Shown here piece after piece: positions 30,601-40,115 of a stretch of 64,000 bases of DNA. The translations under genes and the position numbers were made by a program. Numbering within the stretch: position 1 is the first letter of the stretch; every line of letters begins with the position of its first letter. The stretch is from JBKQVT01 sp963727245 (GTDB lineage Bacteria; Planctomycetota; Planctomycetia; Pirellulales; Thermoguttaceae): the NCBI GenBank assembly GCA_963727245.1, contig CAVSFO010000014.1:62001-126000 (forward strand). The letters run 5' to 3'. The notes beneath the pieces were generated by a model. That model was given only the letters and a program-made list of their open reading frames with translations. It ran no database searches and was not told the origin of the DNA.

Positions 30601-31236
30601 GACCAGCGAAGACGAGCAGGCCGTGTCCAGCGCCACGCTCGGCCCGTTGAGATCCAGGAAATACGACAATCGATTGGCCGAAATGGAATGACTGACGCCG
30701 GTGCCCGAAAAGATGTCCATGTCGTTGAGGTTTTGCGACTGCAGCAAGGCGTAGTCGCTGCCCAGCACGCCGACATAGACGCCCGTCTTGGTGTGGGCCA
30801 AGCTGCTGGCGGGCAAGCCGCCGTTTTCCAAGGCTTCCCAGGCCACCTCCAGCAAGAGGCGATGCTGCGGGTCGACGCGAATGGCCTCGCGCGGTGAGAT
30901 GCCGAAGAACTCGGCGTCGAACTCGGCAATCTTGGGAAGAAACCCGCCCCAGCGCGTGTTCATCTTCCCCGGCGCCCCGGGGTCCGGATCGTAGAAGTCG
31001 TCGATATTCCAGCGGTCGGCGGGCACTTCGCAGATGCCGTCCCCGCCCTCGCACAGCAGTCGCCAGAAGGCCCGCGGGCTGTCCGCGCCGCCGGGAAACC
31101 GGCAGCCCATCCCCACCACGGCGATCGGTTCGAACGGGGCGCGCTCGACCGCTGCCAGCTTGGCTTGCGTTTGCTTGAGCAGGTGAATCGCATTTTGCAG
31201 CGGAGTGAGTTCTTCCGCGCGGCGTTCGGTAGACAT
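24662..31236 (-). CDS. fully reducing type I PKS, KS-AT-DH-ER-KR-ACP (frameshift near 25116)
   Basis: About 2190 residues once the frame is joined. KS (35-460): DTACSSS Cys207, VETHGTGT His342 and TNIGH His382. AT (about 560-850): GHSVGE Ser655 and HAFH at 755-758, which predicts malonyl-CoA. DH (about 930-1210): HKIQGRVVVP His963 and DSAFQ Asp1132. ER (about 1460-1770): HAASGGVGLAAVQIA. KR (about 1785-1960): GGLGGLG, LDD and GNYAAAN. ACP: LGFDSL. All catalytic residues are intact, so it should add one fully reduced C2 unit. A missing C in a CCC run near 25116 shifts the frame just before the ACP. The acidic C-terminus (SEEEMDALVAEQLTKL) looks like a docking segment. The gene begins 23 nt after the FAAL-ACP gene. 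Confidence 0.93.
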
Positions 31237-31259
31237 AAGTGCTGCTTTCGTCCTCCTTG

Positions 31260-33436
31260 CTACTGCTTTGCCATCTCTTGGAGGATAAATGCCTTGATGT
31301 CCTCTTCTGTCATGTTCCGAACGTCATTGAGAATCTGTTCCGCAGGCGGATCTTCGCGCGCAATGCGCGCCGGAAACACCTGCACGGGCGAATCGCCGGC
31401 CGTGGGCGGAGCGGCAAGCCACCGCGCCATGGCGGCAATGGTCGGATAGTTGTAAACGGCTGTGGGCGACAAGCGCCGGCCCAGCCGGTGCTCCAATTCG
31501 GCAGCCATTTCCACGGCATCCACCGAACCCAAGCCGAACTCGAGGAAGGGCGTCGAGACGCGGACCTGCGCCGGCGGCACCTTCAACCGCGCCGCGATCC
31601 ACTCGATCAGCCAGCCCTCGATCTCCGCGGCGGGCGCCGACCGCGATAGGATGCCCAGCGCCTTGCGGGGCTCGTCTGCCCTCGACTCGCTGTCCGCCTT
31701 CCATTGGCCGACGATTTCCAATTGCAGGCTCAGATAGCGCTCGCGGCACGCCGAACGCCGCCTCTTTCCGCTGGACGTCTTGGGAATCGCGCCTGCCTTG
31801 GCCAGCACGATCGCATAAACTTCCAGCTCGTGTTGCGCGGCGACGGCCCGGCGAACGGCCTCCAGGGCGTCCTCGACGTCCAGATCTCGCCGCCGTGGCT
31901 CGACTTCCTGGACGACGACCAGCCGCTCCCGGTCCTCGACCTCGATGGAAAAGGCGACGCAATGGCCCGCACGGAAAGCGGGATGCGCGCCCTCCAGCGA
32001 GTGTTCGATGTCTTCCGGGTAGTAGTTGCGGCCGCGGATGATGATCACGTCTTTCAGCCGGCCGGTGACGAACAATTGCCCTTGGCGCAGGAAGCCGAGA
32101 TCCCCGGTGCGCAGGACGGGGCCTTCGCCCGTGCTCAGATGGCCGCCGAAGGCCGCCTGCGTGGCCTCGGCCTGCTCATAGTAGCCCTTGGCAACGCTCG
32201 GGCCCTGGACGCAGATCTCGCCGACGGTCCCGTCCGCGCACCGCTGGCGCGTCTGCGGATCGACGATGGAAATGGTATGCCCGGGCAGGCTCTGGCCGCA
32301 GCCGACGAAGGTCCGCGAGGTGGAACCGTTGCTGGCGGCGTCCTGAACTTGATTGCGCGAGAGGGCGTCGGCAGAGACGCGAACGACGGTGGGCGGGGTC
32401 TGCCGCGGCCCGCCCGACACCATGAGCGTGGCCTCGGCCAGCCCGTAACAGGGGAAGAACGCCTCCCGGCGGAATCCGCAAGGGCCAAAGGCCTCGACAA
32501 ATCGTTCGATGGTAGACGCTCGAATTCGTTCTGCGCCGGTGAAGGCCACCTTCCAATTGCTCAGGTCGAGGCCGTCGCGCTCCGCGGCCGAAATCTTGCG
32601 GACACACAAGTCATAGCCGAAGTCCGGGCCGCCGCTCACGCTTGCTTGGGTCTTCGAGATCGTCTCCAGCCACAAGGCGGGACGCTGCAAGAACGCCACA
32701 GGCGCCAAAGCGCGCAGCGGGCGCCGCAATAGATCGGCTGTACGACCCCGCCAATCAGTCCCATGTCGTGATAGAGCGGCAGCCAAAAGACGCCCTGGCC
32801 TTGCGGAGTGTTGCCGAAGGCCTGTTGAATGACGGCGGCGTTGCAGAGCAGATTCTCGTGGCTCAGCATCACGCCTTTGGGCGAGGAAGTCGATCCCGAG
32901 GTGTATTGAAGGAAGGCGGTGTTGCGGCCCTCGATCGGCGGCTCGCGCCACGCCTGTCGGCGGTCGTCCGCCACCCGGTCGGTGGCAATCCACGGCCGCT
33001 CAAGCAGGGCGGGCAGACGCGCGAAATGCTGTTTTGACGACTCGCACTGGTCGCTGGTGCTCAGGATCACCGCTGGCTTGCACGCCCGCAGGATCGCCTC
33101 GACCGAGGAGGTGGAACGATTCCGCGCGGGAAGCGCCACGGGGACTGCCGCCACGCCGGCATACAGGCAGCCGAAGAACGCCCCGATGAATTCCAGGCCC
33201 GGAGGAAACAGCAACAGGGCACGGTCGCCCTGGGCCATCAGCGTCTGCAATTCGCCGGCGATGGCCATCGCCCGTTGGTGCAACTCGCCGTAGGTGATGC
33301 TGGCGTCGACCTCGCCGTCCTCGCGAATGAAGCAGAAAGCTTCCCCGCCGCCGGTTTCCGATGCTCGGATTCGCAGCAAATCCACCAGCGTGGTTGCGGG
33401 TGGCGGCTCGGAGACATCCGGTTTGTTGTGACGCAT
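31260..33436 (-). CDS. fatty-acyl-AMP ligase fused to acyl carrier protein (frameshift near 32708)
   Basis: Loading enzyme that activates a free fatty acid as acyl-AMP and places it on the fused carrier. The N-part shows FAAL features: LLLFPPGLEFIGAFFGCLYA, YTSGSTSSPKGVMLSHENLL and WLPLYHDMGLIGGVVQP. The C-part shows PVAFLQRPALWLETISK, FFPCYGLAEATLMVSGG, LRTGDLGFLRQGQLFVTGR and IIRGRNYYPEDIEHS. The ACP near the end carries FGLGSVDAVEM. The parts are in two frames; one extra T in the TTT run at about 32708 joins them into about 725 residues. The ATG at 33436 is preferred over a TTG 9 nt upstream. This is the first gene of the biosynthetic operon and predicts a lipid-initiated product. Confidence 0.92.
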
Positions 33437-34127
33437 GGCAAGCAATTGGACTAGGTTGCTTTCAGGCTTTGGATGCTTCGTCTATAGGATCAAGCCACTG
33501 GCGGGTGACTTTTGAAATGGCGTCGGGCAATTGTAGGAACCGCGGTCAAGCTGGAACGGCGCCGATCAAATTACCAAGGTGGAAACCGTTGCGCAAAGCA
33601 CGCTATTACCGTATCTTCGCTATTATAGTCAGCTTGCCCCTGCTGTCAACGGCCTGTATAGCGGTGGAGTCGTGCCCGCCACCCGCCCATCTCGCCCAGG
33701 CAACGCTTTCGTGAGGCTGTACACATCGTGACGTAACATATTACTGCGAATATACTTGCGTTTCAAATGACAGCGTGTCTAAACGCATCGTCGGCTCGAA
33801 TTTCGGCCTGACGTGATTACGTTAGGCCATCGGGTATTCAAGTTCTGAGCAGATTGTGGGATTGAGAAAGACTGCCTATTCCCCCCAGTATGGCGAACGA
33901 ATATAGCCACCCAGTTTCGCAGAGAAAAAGACATGGTATCCCGATGTCACGTCCTGGACGCCTGCCGACATCCCAAAGCCACGGTCCTCTGTGCGGCGAA
34001 AGGAATGGAGTCGCGGCGGCGGCCGGGATTGGCCCTCAGGTGTTGCTGGGGCCGGAAGCGGCTCAAACGATTGGCCGAGCAGCACGCGGTCAGGGACAAA
34101 GTTGCGCACCAGCGGGGACCATCGGCC
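33437..34127. other. upstream region of the biosynthetic operon
   Basis: No supported gene lies in 691 bases. GC content falls in 33500-33860, with several AT-rich stretches (for example around 33595-33640 and 33735-33790), which suits promoters for the FAAL-led operon. Open frames at 33876-34330 have no recognisable protein. The phosphopantetheinyl transferase gene ends at 34128, so the operon may also receive read-through from it. Confidence 0.4.
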
Positions 34128-34877
34128 TCATGCGCCTCTCCAGATCGCACTCTCGGCGTCGAGCGCGTCGCCGACGCGGATGCTCATCGGCGTCCGCTGC
34201 AGAGACCGGATTGCCACGGCGGCCCGATGCCGGTCGCCCAGTCGCAACTCGGCAAACTGCCACGCGTTCGGGCTGCCGTCGTCCGGCTTCGTGAGGGCCA
34301 CGGTTGGCGGGCGGCCCTCGCTGAGTGAGAAGGCGAAGCTCTGCAGCGGTATCGACAGCCCCGACCCGAGGGCCTTGATATAGGCCTCCTTGAGCGTCCA
34401 GAAGCGGAAGAAGGCGTCGTGCTGCGCCTGCGGCGGCAACGCCTCCAGCGCGGCCACTTCGGCTTGGGCGAAGAACCGCCGCGCCAGCTCAATGCCGCCA
34501 CCCCGCCGCTGGGTGTCTTCCACGTCGACGCCGATCGGGCGGTCGCGGGTCACCGCGTAGAGGATCATGCCGTCGGTATGCGACATGTTGAACTGGATCG
34601 GCGAGTCGGCCGGCTCGGCCAGGTGCGGCTTGCCGTAGGCGTTGCGGCCGAAAACCAGCGACTGCGGCGCGACGGCCGCGTACTTCGACAAAAGCTTGCG
34701 GAGCATCCCCCAGGCCACGATGCTTTGCCGCCGGTGTCGCTCGAAGACATAGCGCCGCGCGCGGGCCGCCTCGGCGGGGGCCAACAGCCGCAGGCACTCG
34801 TTCAGCCGCACGTCACCGATGTCTTCGGCAGACACGTGCCACAGGTCGACGACCGGAACGGGAGCGGAACGGGACAT
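34128..34877 (-). CDS. Sfp-type 4'-phosphopantetheinyl transferase
   Basis: The protein has 249 residues, the usual size for the Sfp/Gsp class. It converts apo carrier proteins to the holo form by attaching phosphopantetheine from CoA. NMSHTDGM (near residue 97), IGVDVED (Asp118, Glu120, metal binding) and FWTLKEAYIKALG (Glu164, Lys168) are the three signature motifs. RRYVFERHRRQSIVAWGMLR is also typical. The start at MSRSAPVPVVDLWHVS is preferred to a 60-residue-longer frame that lacks homology. It lies in the same direction as the PKS/NRPS operon, 691 nt upstream, and probably arms its five carrier domains. Confidence 0.93.
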   Translation of the reverse strand: MSRSAPVPVVDLWHVSAEDIGDVRLNECLRLLAPAEAARARRYVFERHRRQSIVAWGMLRKLLSKYAAVAPQSLVFGRNAYGKPHLAEPADSPIQFNMSHTDGMILYAVTRDRPIGVDVEDTQRRGGGIELARRFFAQAEVAALEALPPQAQHDAFFRFWTLKEAYIKALGSGLSIPLQSFAFSLSEGRPPTVALTKPDDGSPNAWQFAELRLGDRHRAAVAIRSLQRTPMSIRVGDALDAESAIWRGA

Positions 34878-35125
34878 GAGGCCGATTATAGGGCCAACGG
34901 CCGGCTGCAACAAGGCGAGAGGCGGTTGCCCCAGCGGCCGCCAGGTGCGCTGCCAATTTACCGCTGGACCAAAGCGAAGTTGAATACCTTGACTCGCGAT
35001 GGTTATAGTATCACGATGAGAGGCTGGCGGTGCTTTACAAGATGGGAAGGCGAGCACGCCTCGGGGGAATCGTGACGTAGGTTTCAGTTCTTGGTCGAAT
35101 ACTTCTCCTGGTGAGGAGCAGCATC

Positions 35126-35683
35126 ATGGCCCACATCTGTCCTTACTGGTCTGCATGGTTCACCATCGACAATCCCCTCCGTCGTCTCCAGCACAAGCCG
35201 GAGAAGATTGTCGGCCCCTACGTCAAGCCGGGAATGACCGTCCTGGATGTCGGCTGCGGAATGGGCTTCTTCTCGATTGCCATGGCAAGAATGGTCGGCC
35301 AACAGGGCCGGGTGATTGCCGTCGATCTTCAACAGAAGATGCTGGAGGTTCTGCGAAGACGCGCTGAACAGGCAGGCGTGGCCGATCAAATCCAATTCCA
35401 CCGCTGCGAGTCGGATCGTCTGGGTGTGGATGCGAACGTCGATTTCGCCTTGGCGTTTGCGATGGTGCATGAGGTGTCAGATCAGCGGCGGCTCCTTGGC
35501 GAGATTCACGATTGCCTCAAGACGGGCGGGAGATTGATGCTGGCCGAACCCCGGCTCCATGTATCAGGCAGGGCTTTCAAGCGAACCGTGGCTCTGGCGG
35601 GTGAGGTGGGGTTCGGGGTGGTTGAGGAGCCGAACGTGAGGTGGTGTCGGGCAGTGGTGTTGGGGAAGGGGCAACAGCGTTGA
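35126..35683 (+). CDS. class I SAM-dependent methyltransferase
   Basis: The protein has 185 residues, starting at MAHICPYWSAWFTIDNPLRR behind GTGAGGAG. Motif I is VLDVGCGMGFFS, followed by GRVIAVDLQQKMLEVLRRRA (acidic ribose-binding loop) and FALAFAMVHEVSDQ (motif IV region). It is a minimal Rossmann methyltransferase of the UbiE-like type. The acceptor is unknown. It is transcribed divergently from the phosphopantetheinyl transferase, so a role in tailoring the cluster 1 product is possible but unproven. Confidence 0.85.
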   Translation: MAHICPYWSAWFTIDNPLRRLQHKPEKIVGPYVKPGMTVLDVGCGMGFFSIAMARMVGQQGRVIAVDLQQKMLEVLRRRAEQAGVADQIQFHRCESDRLGVDANVDFALAFAMVHEVSDQRRLLGEIHDCLKTGGRLMLAEPRLHVSGRAFKRTVALAGEVGFGVVEEPNVRWCRAVVLGKGQQR

Positions 35684-36016
35684 CCGCCTGGAAACAACTG
35701 CGATCCTCTGCTCCCCGGCACGCTGGCCGGGGTGTGATTGGGCTTTCGTCCAGACCGTGTGGTTCTGGGCCATAGCGGTCCTGAAGCTCAGCGTTGGGCT
35801 GCTGGCGTGGTCGTCATTTGACTGACGTCATGGGCGCGGCAGTTGCAGAAGAAAGCGGGCCGGGCGTAAGAAGCCAGACGTGGCACGTCGGACACTGCGG
35901 GAAGATCGAAGTTGCCCAGCCGTCCGCGCTCTTAGTGCGTGGGCGTTACGATGCCGTTTCAGGGCAACGGCATCGAAATCTCTGCATACGGATTGCCTGC
36001 CAGCGACATCGCACCG
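35684..36016. other. non-coding region with a perfect hairpin
   Basis: No gene is supported. CGATGCCGTT at 35949-35958 and AACGGCATCG at 35966-35975 form a perfect 10-bp stem with a 7-nt loop and no U-tract. This is the sequence downstream of the tRNA remnant's terminator. Confidence 0.4.
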
Positions 36017-36058
36017 GAGAAAAAGGACCCGCGGCCAATTGCCGCAAGTCCTTTTCTC
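36017..36058 (-). terminator. rho-independent terminator of the ancestral tRNA
   Basis: On the minus strand, GAGAAAAGGACTTGCGGC, an AATTG loop and GCCGCGGGTCCTTTTTCTC form a long hairpin ending in a U-run. It lies 8 nt beyond the 3' end of the tRNA-Leu remnant, which is where a tRNA terminator is expected. Confidence 0.7.
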
Positions 36059-36065
36059 GTAGCAA

Positions 36066-36119
36066 GTACCGGAGGAGGGGCTTGAACCCTCATGTCCTAA
36101 CGGACACTGGATTTTGAGA
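36066..36119 (-). pseudogene. 3' half of a tRNA-Leu gene (probable integration-site scar)
   Basis: Minus-strand reading gives CTCAAAA (a seven-base anticodon loop with CAA), the start of a 3' anticodon stem, a long variable arm (TGTCCGTTAGGACA) as in class II tRNAs, a T-arm GAGGGTTCAAGCCCCTC and the acceptor strand CTCCGGT. The 5' half (acceptor strand, D-arm, 5' anticodon stem) is missing: the bases before the loop cannot pair. Tyrosine integrases commonly recombine within tRNA 3' halves from the anticodon loop onward, leaving exactly this kind of remnant. The retained terminator on its left suggests the inserted DNA lies to the right. Confidence 0.7.
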
Positions 36120-36565
36120 TTGGCCTGAGCGACATTTGCAAGTCCATTCCGAATAGAGAGTTGCGTCATCAAGTTGTTGCAGCATACGGGGTTCTTGGGG
36201 CTTCAGAGTTTGTCGAGTTTGCCCGCTCGTTCGGTCCGCATGGGTTGATAACGGTACCTTTTTGTGAAATGACGGTACGCGGCTCGTCGACCCCCCAATC
36301 ACAAAAACCAAGTGTCCGCTTTTCGATTCTTGGGGCATGTCGTTCCCTAAAAATGGTGGTGCTTTGGATTGCGATGAGAACTGCGTCAGCGTCGATCGCG
36401 ATTCCTAGTTGACAAGGGTCGTCCTCGCTCAGGCCAACGTCGTCAACCCTACCCCTACCCCCTTTCTCTTTATGTCCGCCGTTATATCCCCGCGACGGCA
36501 CCGCCTAAGAGCAGCGGGGGAATGGAGTCCCAAAACGCCCTATCCAAGATGGAGAACTATAGGTC
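36120..36565. other. non-coding region right of the tRNA remnant
   Basis: About 446 bases without a supported gene. GC content is lower than in the flanks. Open frames are short and unrecognisable. It presumably contains the promoter of the radical SAM gene at 36566. Confidence 0.35.
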
Positions 36566-38187
36566 ATGACTGAAAAACGACGTATCGCTGTGTTGGAGAT
36601 CCTTGCCCTGCCGGGCAAGAACCTGCTCGGTGCCCTGGTTGCACGGCAGTATGCCGCGGTCTTTCCCCAGGCCATCGCGGTCTGGTGGCGCAAGCCGGCC
36701 ACGAGGTGACCTACCGGACCTATTGCGGCCGTGGCGACCTGCCCGATCTTGGCAAGCCTGACGTGCTGTTCGTCTCTTGCACGAGCGAGTGCTCGGCCCT
36801 GGCATACCTGGCGGCCAAGGGGATGTCGGGCAGACGGCCCCGCGCCACAAGGACTGTGATCGGCGGTCCCCACGCCCGCTGCTACCCGGAAGACTGCGCG
36901 CGGTTCTTCGACGTGGTGGTGGACGGGCCGTGCGACCGCGACGAGGTCTTGCGGCTTGGCGCAGGAGACTTGGGCTACTGCCGTGAAACGGCGGCGGCCC
37001 CCCGCGAACTGCCGACCGTCCAAGAACGCTTGCCTTACCTCCGCCAGGCCTCGCTGATCGCCGGCCGGTGGCCGGCCTTCCCTGTGGTCGGAATGCTGTC
37101 GTCGTTGGGCTGTGGGGGAGGATGCACGTTCTGCACTGATTGCTCGAACCCATGGCGGCCGCTGCCCATGGAGCGACTGGAACAAGACCTCCGCTTCATC
37201 CGCGACAAGCTGCGCTGGCCCGTCCTCTTCCACGATCCGAACATGGGCCGGCACCTCGACGACGTTCTCGACGTGATGGAACGCATCGGCTGGCGGACGT
37301 CCTGGGCATTCGAAGCCGATTTGAATGCCTTGACCGAGAAGAAGCTCCAGCGGCTGAGCAAGGTCAATTGCCGCGGAGTGGGCATCGGCATCGAATCGTG
37401 GACGGCCTACGGGCACAAGACGGGCACCGCCGCCAAGACACCCGCCGAGAAGTACGCCGCCGTCTGCCAACGGCTGGCGGTCGTCAGGAAGTACATCCCC
37501 GGCATTGCCGCCAACATGATTTGGCCCAGCGACACGGACCAGGGGCCCCAGCCCTTGGACCTGACTGCCGGGCTGATGGAGGACTGCCCGTTCCTGTGGA
37601 CGCCGATCAACACGCCGGTCGCTTTCGGCGGCACGCCGATGTACGCGCAGATGAAGCGGGAAGGGCGGGTCTTGCCTTTGCCGCTGGTGTTTCAAACCGC
37701 CGGCTACTTGAATATCGTTCCCAAGCACTACGGCCCCGCCGAGACGTTGCGGGGTTTTATCGATCTGGTAGAGGGGGCGAGCCAATGGGGACGGTGGCGG
37801 CGGCGCACCCGCGGCCAGCCCTGGCGGGTCAAGCTGGGCGACTTCTTTTACAAGTCGGGAGCAAGCCAGCGGGCCCGGCGGGTCTTGGCCGGCATGGCCG
37901 AGTATCCCCGCGACATGCTGCGGTTCCACGCGGGCCTCGACGAGAGGGTTCCCCAGTGGTATTGGCAGGAGCAGGAGAGGTTGCTCGGCCGCCTGGCGGG
38001 GAAGCTCACGCGGGCCGAGTTGACGCCGGTGCTACCGGCTGTGCGAAGGCGAGAAAAGGAGAAGAGGAGAAGGGGTGAAAGGGGGAAGGAATTTTGCCCG
38101 ATGGGCAGAGAACTGCCGTGGGCGGATTCTCGAAACTCCTCCAGCGGCTTCCATTCCGCGCTCAGCGACGACTCCGGCCGCTCGTAG
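36566..38187 (+). CDS. B12-binding-type radical SAM protein (frameshift near 36684)
   Basis: The protein starts MTEKRRIAVLEILALPGKNL, typical of a cobalamin-binding N-terminal domain, and continues AVFPQAIAVW. It then slips frame near 36684, where one missing G in TGGTGGCG joins it to AQAGHEVTYRTYCG. The B12-like part includes VIGGPHARCYPEDC. The radical SAM cluster ligands are in LGCGGGCTFCTDC, followed by VLFHDPNMGRHLDDV and GVGIGIESWTAYGHKTG. Joined length is about 540 residues. The last 50 residues are low-complexity (RRREKEKRRRGERG) and may be non-native. The substrate is unknown. The start of the frame at 36685 is inside the gene and is not the true start. Confidence 0.8.
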
Positions 38188-38525
38188 CTCCAGGCCCGCT
38201 CTACCTACCTGGAACGAGCCCCTGTCCGCGATGGATGGCACCGCTGTTCCGATCTGGATTCGGGACGGTTCGGAAGTCGAGGAGAAGACCGTGCCAGGCG
38301 AACTTGCTCGGGTTCACAAAGGGTAGTTTCGGGCAGCAAATGGCCCAACCGGCGGGAGAATGACTCATGGAAAGCTGCGTGGGCGGGTAGCACTGGCGAT
38401 GACGCAGGCGTCGCCTGCCGTCCACGGAGGCCTTGTGACTCGCGGCCCGACCCAGTACCCTTGAGGAGGCTATGGCCGGTTTTCCAGTTCGCTGCATTTT
38501 CATAGTGACATCGGCGAAATAGACC
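38188..38525. other. non-coding region
   Basis: 338 bases without a supported gene, RNA or repeat. Short open frames on both strands have no recognisable features. Confidence 0.3.
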
Positions 38526-38945
38526 GTGAATCAACGAGAGCGATTTCTCGCTACGGCTGGTTTTCAGCCCGGGGACCGAACGTTCCTGCTCGCTCCGTGG
38601 GCCTGGCCGGTGACGATCCGCCGCTGGCAGGCGGAGGGAGGAGAGGCCATGAGCGCGATGGGGCCGAACTCTGAGGACGAGGCGTTCGACGACGCGGCCC
38701 TGCGGCGGATGTCCGAAGGTCTTGCCCAAGTCTTCCATACCGACTGCGAACAAACGGCCCCCGTGACCATGCAAGGGGCGTACGGTCCGCACTTGGTTCC
38801 AGGATTGCCCCGCAAGGTGATCGAGGAGACCGCCGAGCAGCAGGTCGTCCAGGACGAAGAGGGCAAGGTCGTTCGGCTCTACAAGGGCGACGCTACACGG
38901 TCGATGCCGCAATGGCTGCGCTACCCATTGGCAACCAGAACATGA
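38526..38945 (+). pseudogene. N-terminal fragment of a uroporphyrinogen-decarboxylase-like protein
   Basis: The fragment has 139 residues beginning (GTG) MNQRERFLATAGFQPGDRTF, then WAWPVTIRRWQAEGGE. It continues with VIEETAEQQVVQDEEGKVVR and GDATRSMPQWLRYPLATR. This is the usual beginning of the large URO-D/MtaA-like family of cobamide-dependent methyltransferases and decarboxylases in planctomycetes. The barrel and active site (a further 200 or more residues) are absent, because the phosphatase gene starts 9 nt later. It is read as a truncated remnant; family recognition is from memory of the sequence pattern. Confidence 0.55.
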
Positions 38946-38954
38946 TGGTGAGAA

Positions 38955-39908
38955 ATGCCTGACAGCTTAGTACAGCCGCTGCTGGCCGGTCCTCTCGACA
39001 TTGTGGGCGATGTCCACGGTGAGATCGACGCCCTCCACAATCTGCTGAACCATCTTGGCTATGGGGAAAGCGGCGTTCACCCAGAGGGAAGGCGGTTGGT
39101 CTTCCTGGGCGACCTGATCGACCGTGGGCCGGATAGTCCCGCCGTTGTCGAGCTTGTGGCTCGCTGCGTCGAGGCCGGAAACGCCCAGTCTGTCATGGGC
39201 AATCATGAACTGAACATCTTGCGGAACGAACGGAAGCACGGCAACCACTGGTTCTTCGGTGAACCCGAGGCGTTGGCCAAGTCGGGGCCAATCACGCCGC
39301 AGAGATTGGCTGACGAGGACACCAGGAAGAGAATCCTGAATTTCTGTCACCGCCTCCCGCTGGCTTTGGAACGGGATGGTCTTCGCATCGTACATGCCTG
39401 TTGGCGTTCAGATAGGATTGCCCTTGTCCGCCAATCGACAGACGCTCTGCCCCTGTTCCTCAAATATCGGGATGAAATCGAAACCTGCCTTGGGCAGAAC
39501 GGGACAGTGGATGCTACTGCAAGGAACCTGGCCCTTCAGAACCAGAACCCGGTCAAGGTGCTGACCTCGGGGATTGAGGTGCGGGCGGACAAGCCATTCG
39601 AAGCCAATGGAAGAGTCCGATCCGAGGCCCGCTTCCCCTGGTGGAACGATTACGCAGACGAGGTATTCTGCGTCGTCGGGCATTACGAGCGGATGGCTGC
39701 CGGGGGCGTCGAGGAGCATCTGTTCGATGGCTGCCCACTCAACACAAGCCTCGGCAACGGCTACGTCATGTGCATCGACTATGGGATCGCAGACCGATGG
39801 AAGGAGCGATTCGACGGCCAAAGCAGAGGTGCGAGGCTGGGAGCATTGAGATTTCCAGAGAAAGAAATTGTTTTTGATGATGGCGAGCAAATGCCGTTGG
39901 TGGCATGA
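38955..39908 (+). CDS. calcineurin-like metallophosphatase
   Basis: The protein has 317 residues. Metal-binding motifs of the PPP-type phosphoesterase fold are in order: GDVHGEIDALHNLL, FLGDLIDRGPDSPAVV, VMGNHELNILR, and VGHYE near residue 240. It resembles symmetrical Ap4A hydrolases and PrpE-like serine/threonine phosphatases, with an insertion between residues 90 and 190 that mentions no other fold I recognise. It acts in the cytoplasm; there is no signal peptide. It starts 9 nt after a gene remnant and has no operon partner that fixes its substrate. Confidence 0.85.
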   Translation: MPDSLVQPLLAGPLDIVGDVHGEIDALHNLLNHLGYGESGVHPEGRRLVFLGDLIDRGPDSPAVVELVARCVEAGNAQSVMGNHELNILRNERKHGNHWFFGEPEALAKSGPITPQRLADEDTRKRILNFCHRLPLALERDGLRIVHACWRSDRIALVRQSTDALPLFLKYRDEIETCLGQNGTVDATARNLALQNQNPVKVLTSGIEVRADKPFEANGRVRSEARFPWWNDYADEVFCVVGHYERMAAGGVEEHLFDGCPLNTSLGNGYVMCIDYGIADRWKERFDGQSRGARLGALRFPEKEIVFDDGEQMPLVA

Positions 39909-39956
39909 GGTAGACGCCACGCATTACCATGGCAAACACCTAACCGGAGCACCCCC

Positions 39957-40115
39957 ATGGGCTGGTATTATCGCAAGAGTGTAGGGCTCGGCCCCTTCCG
40001 GATCAACATCAGCAAGTCGGCGATCGGCTATTCCGTTGGAAGCGCGGGCTTCGTCCGCTCCGCGCCACGGTTTTCGACCGGCGTTCGCACCGGAGCGAAG
40101 GGAGAGAGATCGTGA
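39957..40115 (+). CDS. short DUF4236-like protein
   Basis: The protein has 52 residues, MGWYYRKSVGLGPFRINISK followed by SAIGYSVGSAGF. This matches the start of DUF4236 proteins (pattern MGWxFRKSxxLGPxRxNxSKxGxGxSxG), whose function is unknown. The stop codon shares its A with the next start (TGATG). The full family is often longer, so this may be a minimal or truncated member. Confidence 0.65.
   Translation: MGWYYRKSVGLGPFRINISKSAIGYSVGSAGFVRSAPRFSTGVRTGAKGERS

Noticed and set aside
28516..30897. 793-codon open frame on the plus strand
   Set aside because: It is antisense to the KS-AT part of the PKS, where every catalytic motif is on the minus strand; high GC leaves long opposite frames open. 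The translation is Arg/Gln/His-rich with no domain.
36066..36119. A functional tRNA gene
   Set aside because: The 5' acceptor strand, D-arm and 5' anticodon stem are missing; upstream bases cannot pair with the 3' half.
36505..37929. 474-codon frame on the minus strand
   Set aside because: Antisense to the second radical SAM gene, whose cluster-binding motif is clear on the plus strand.
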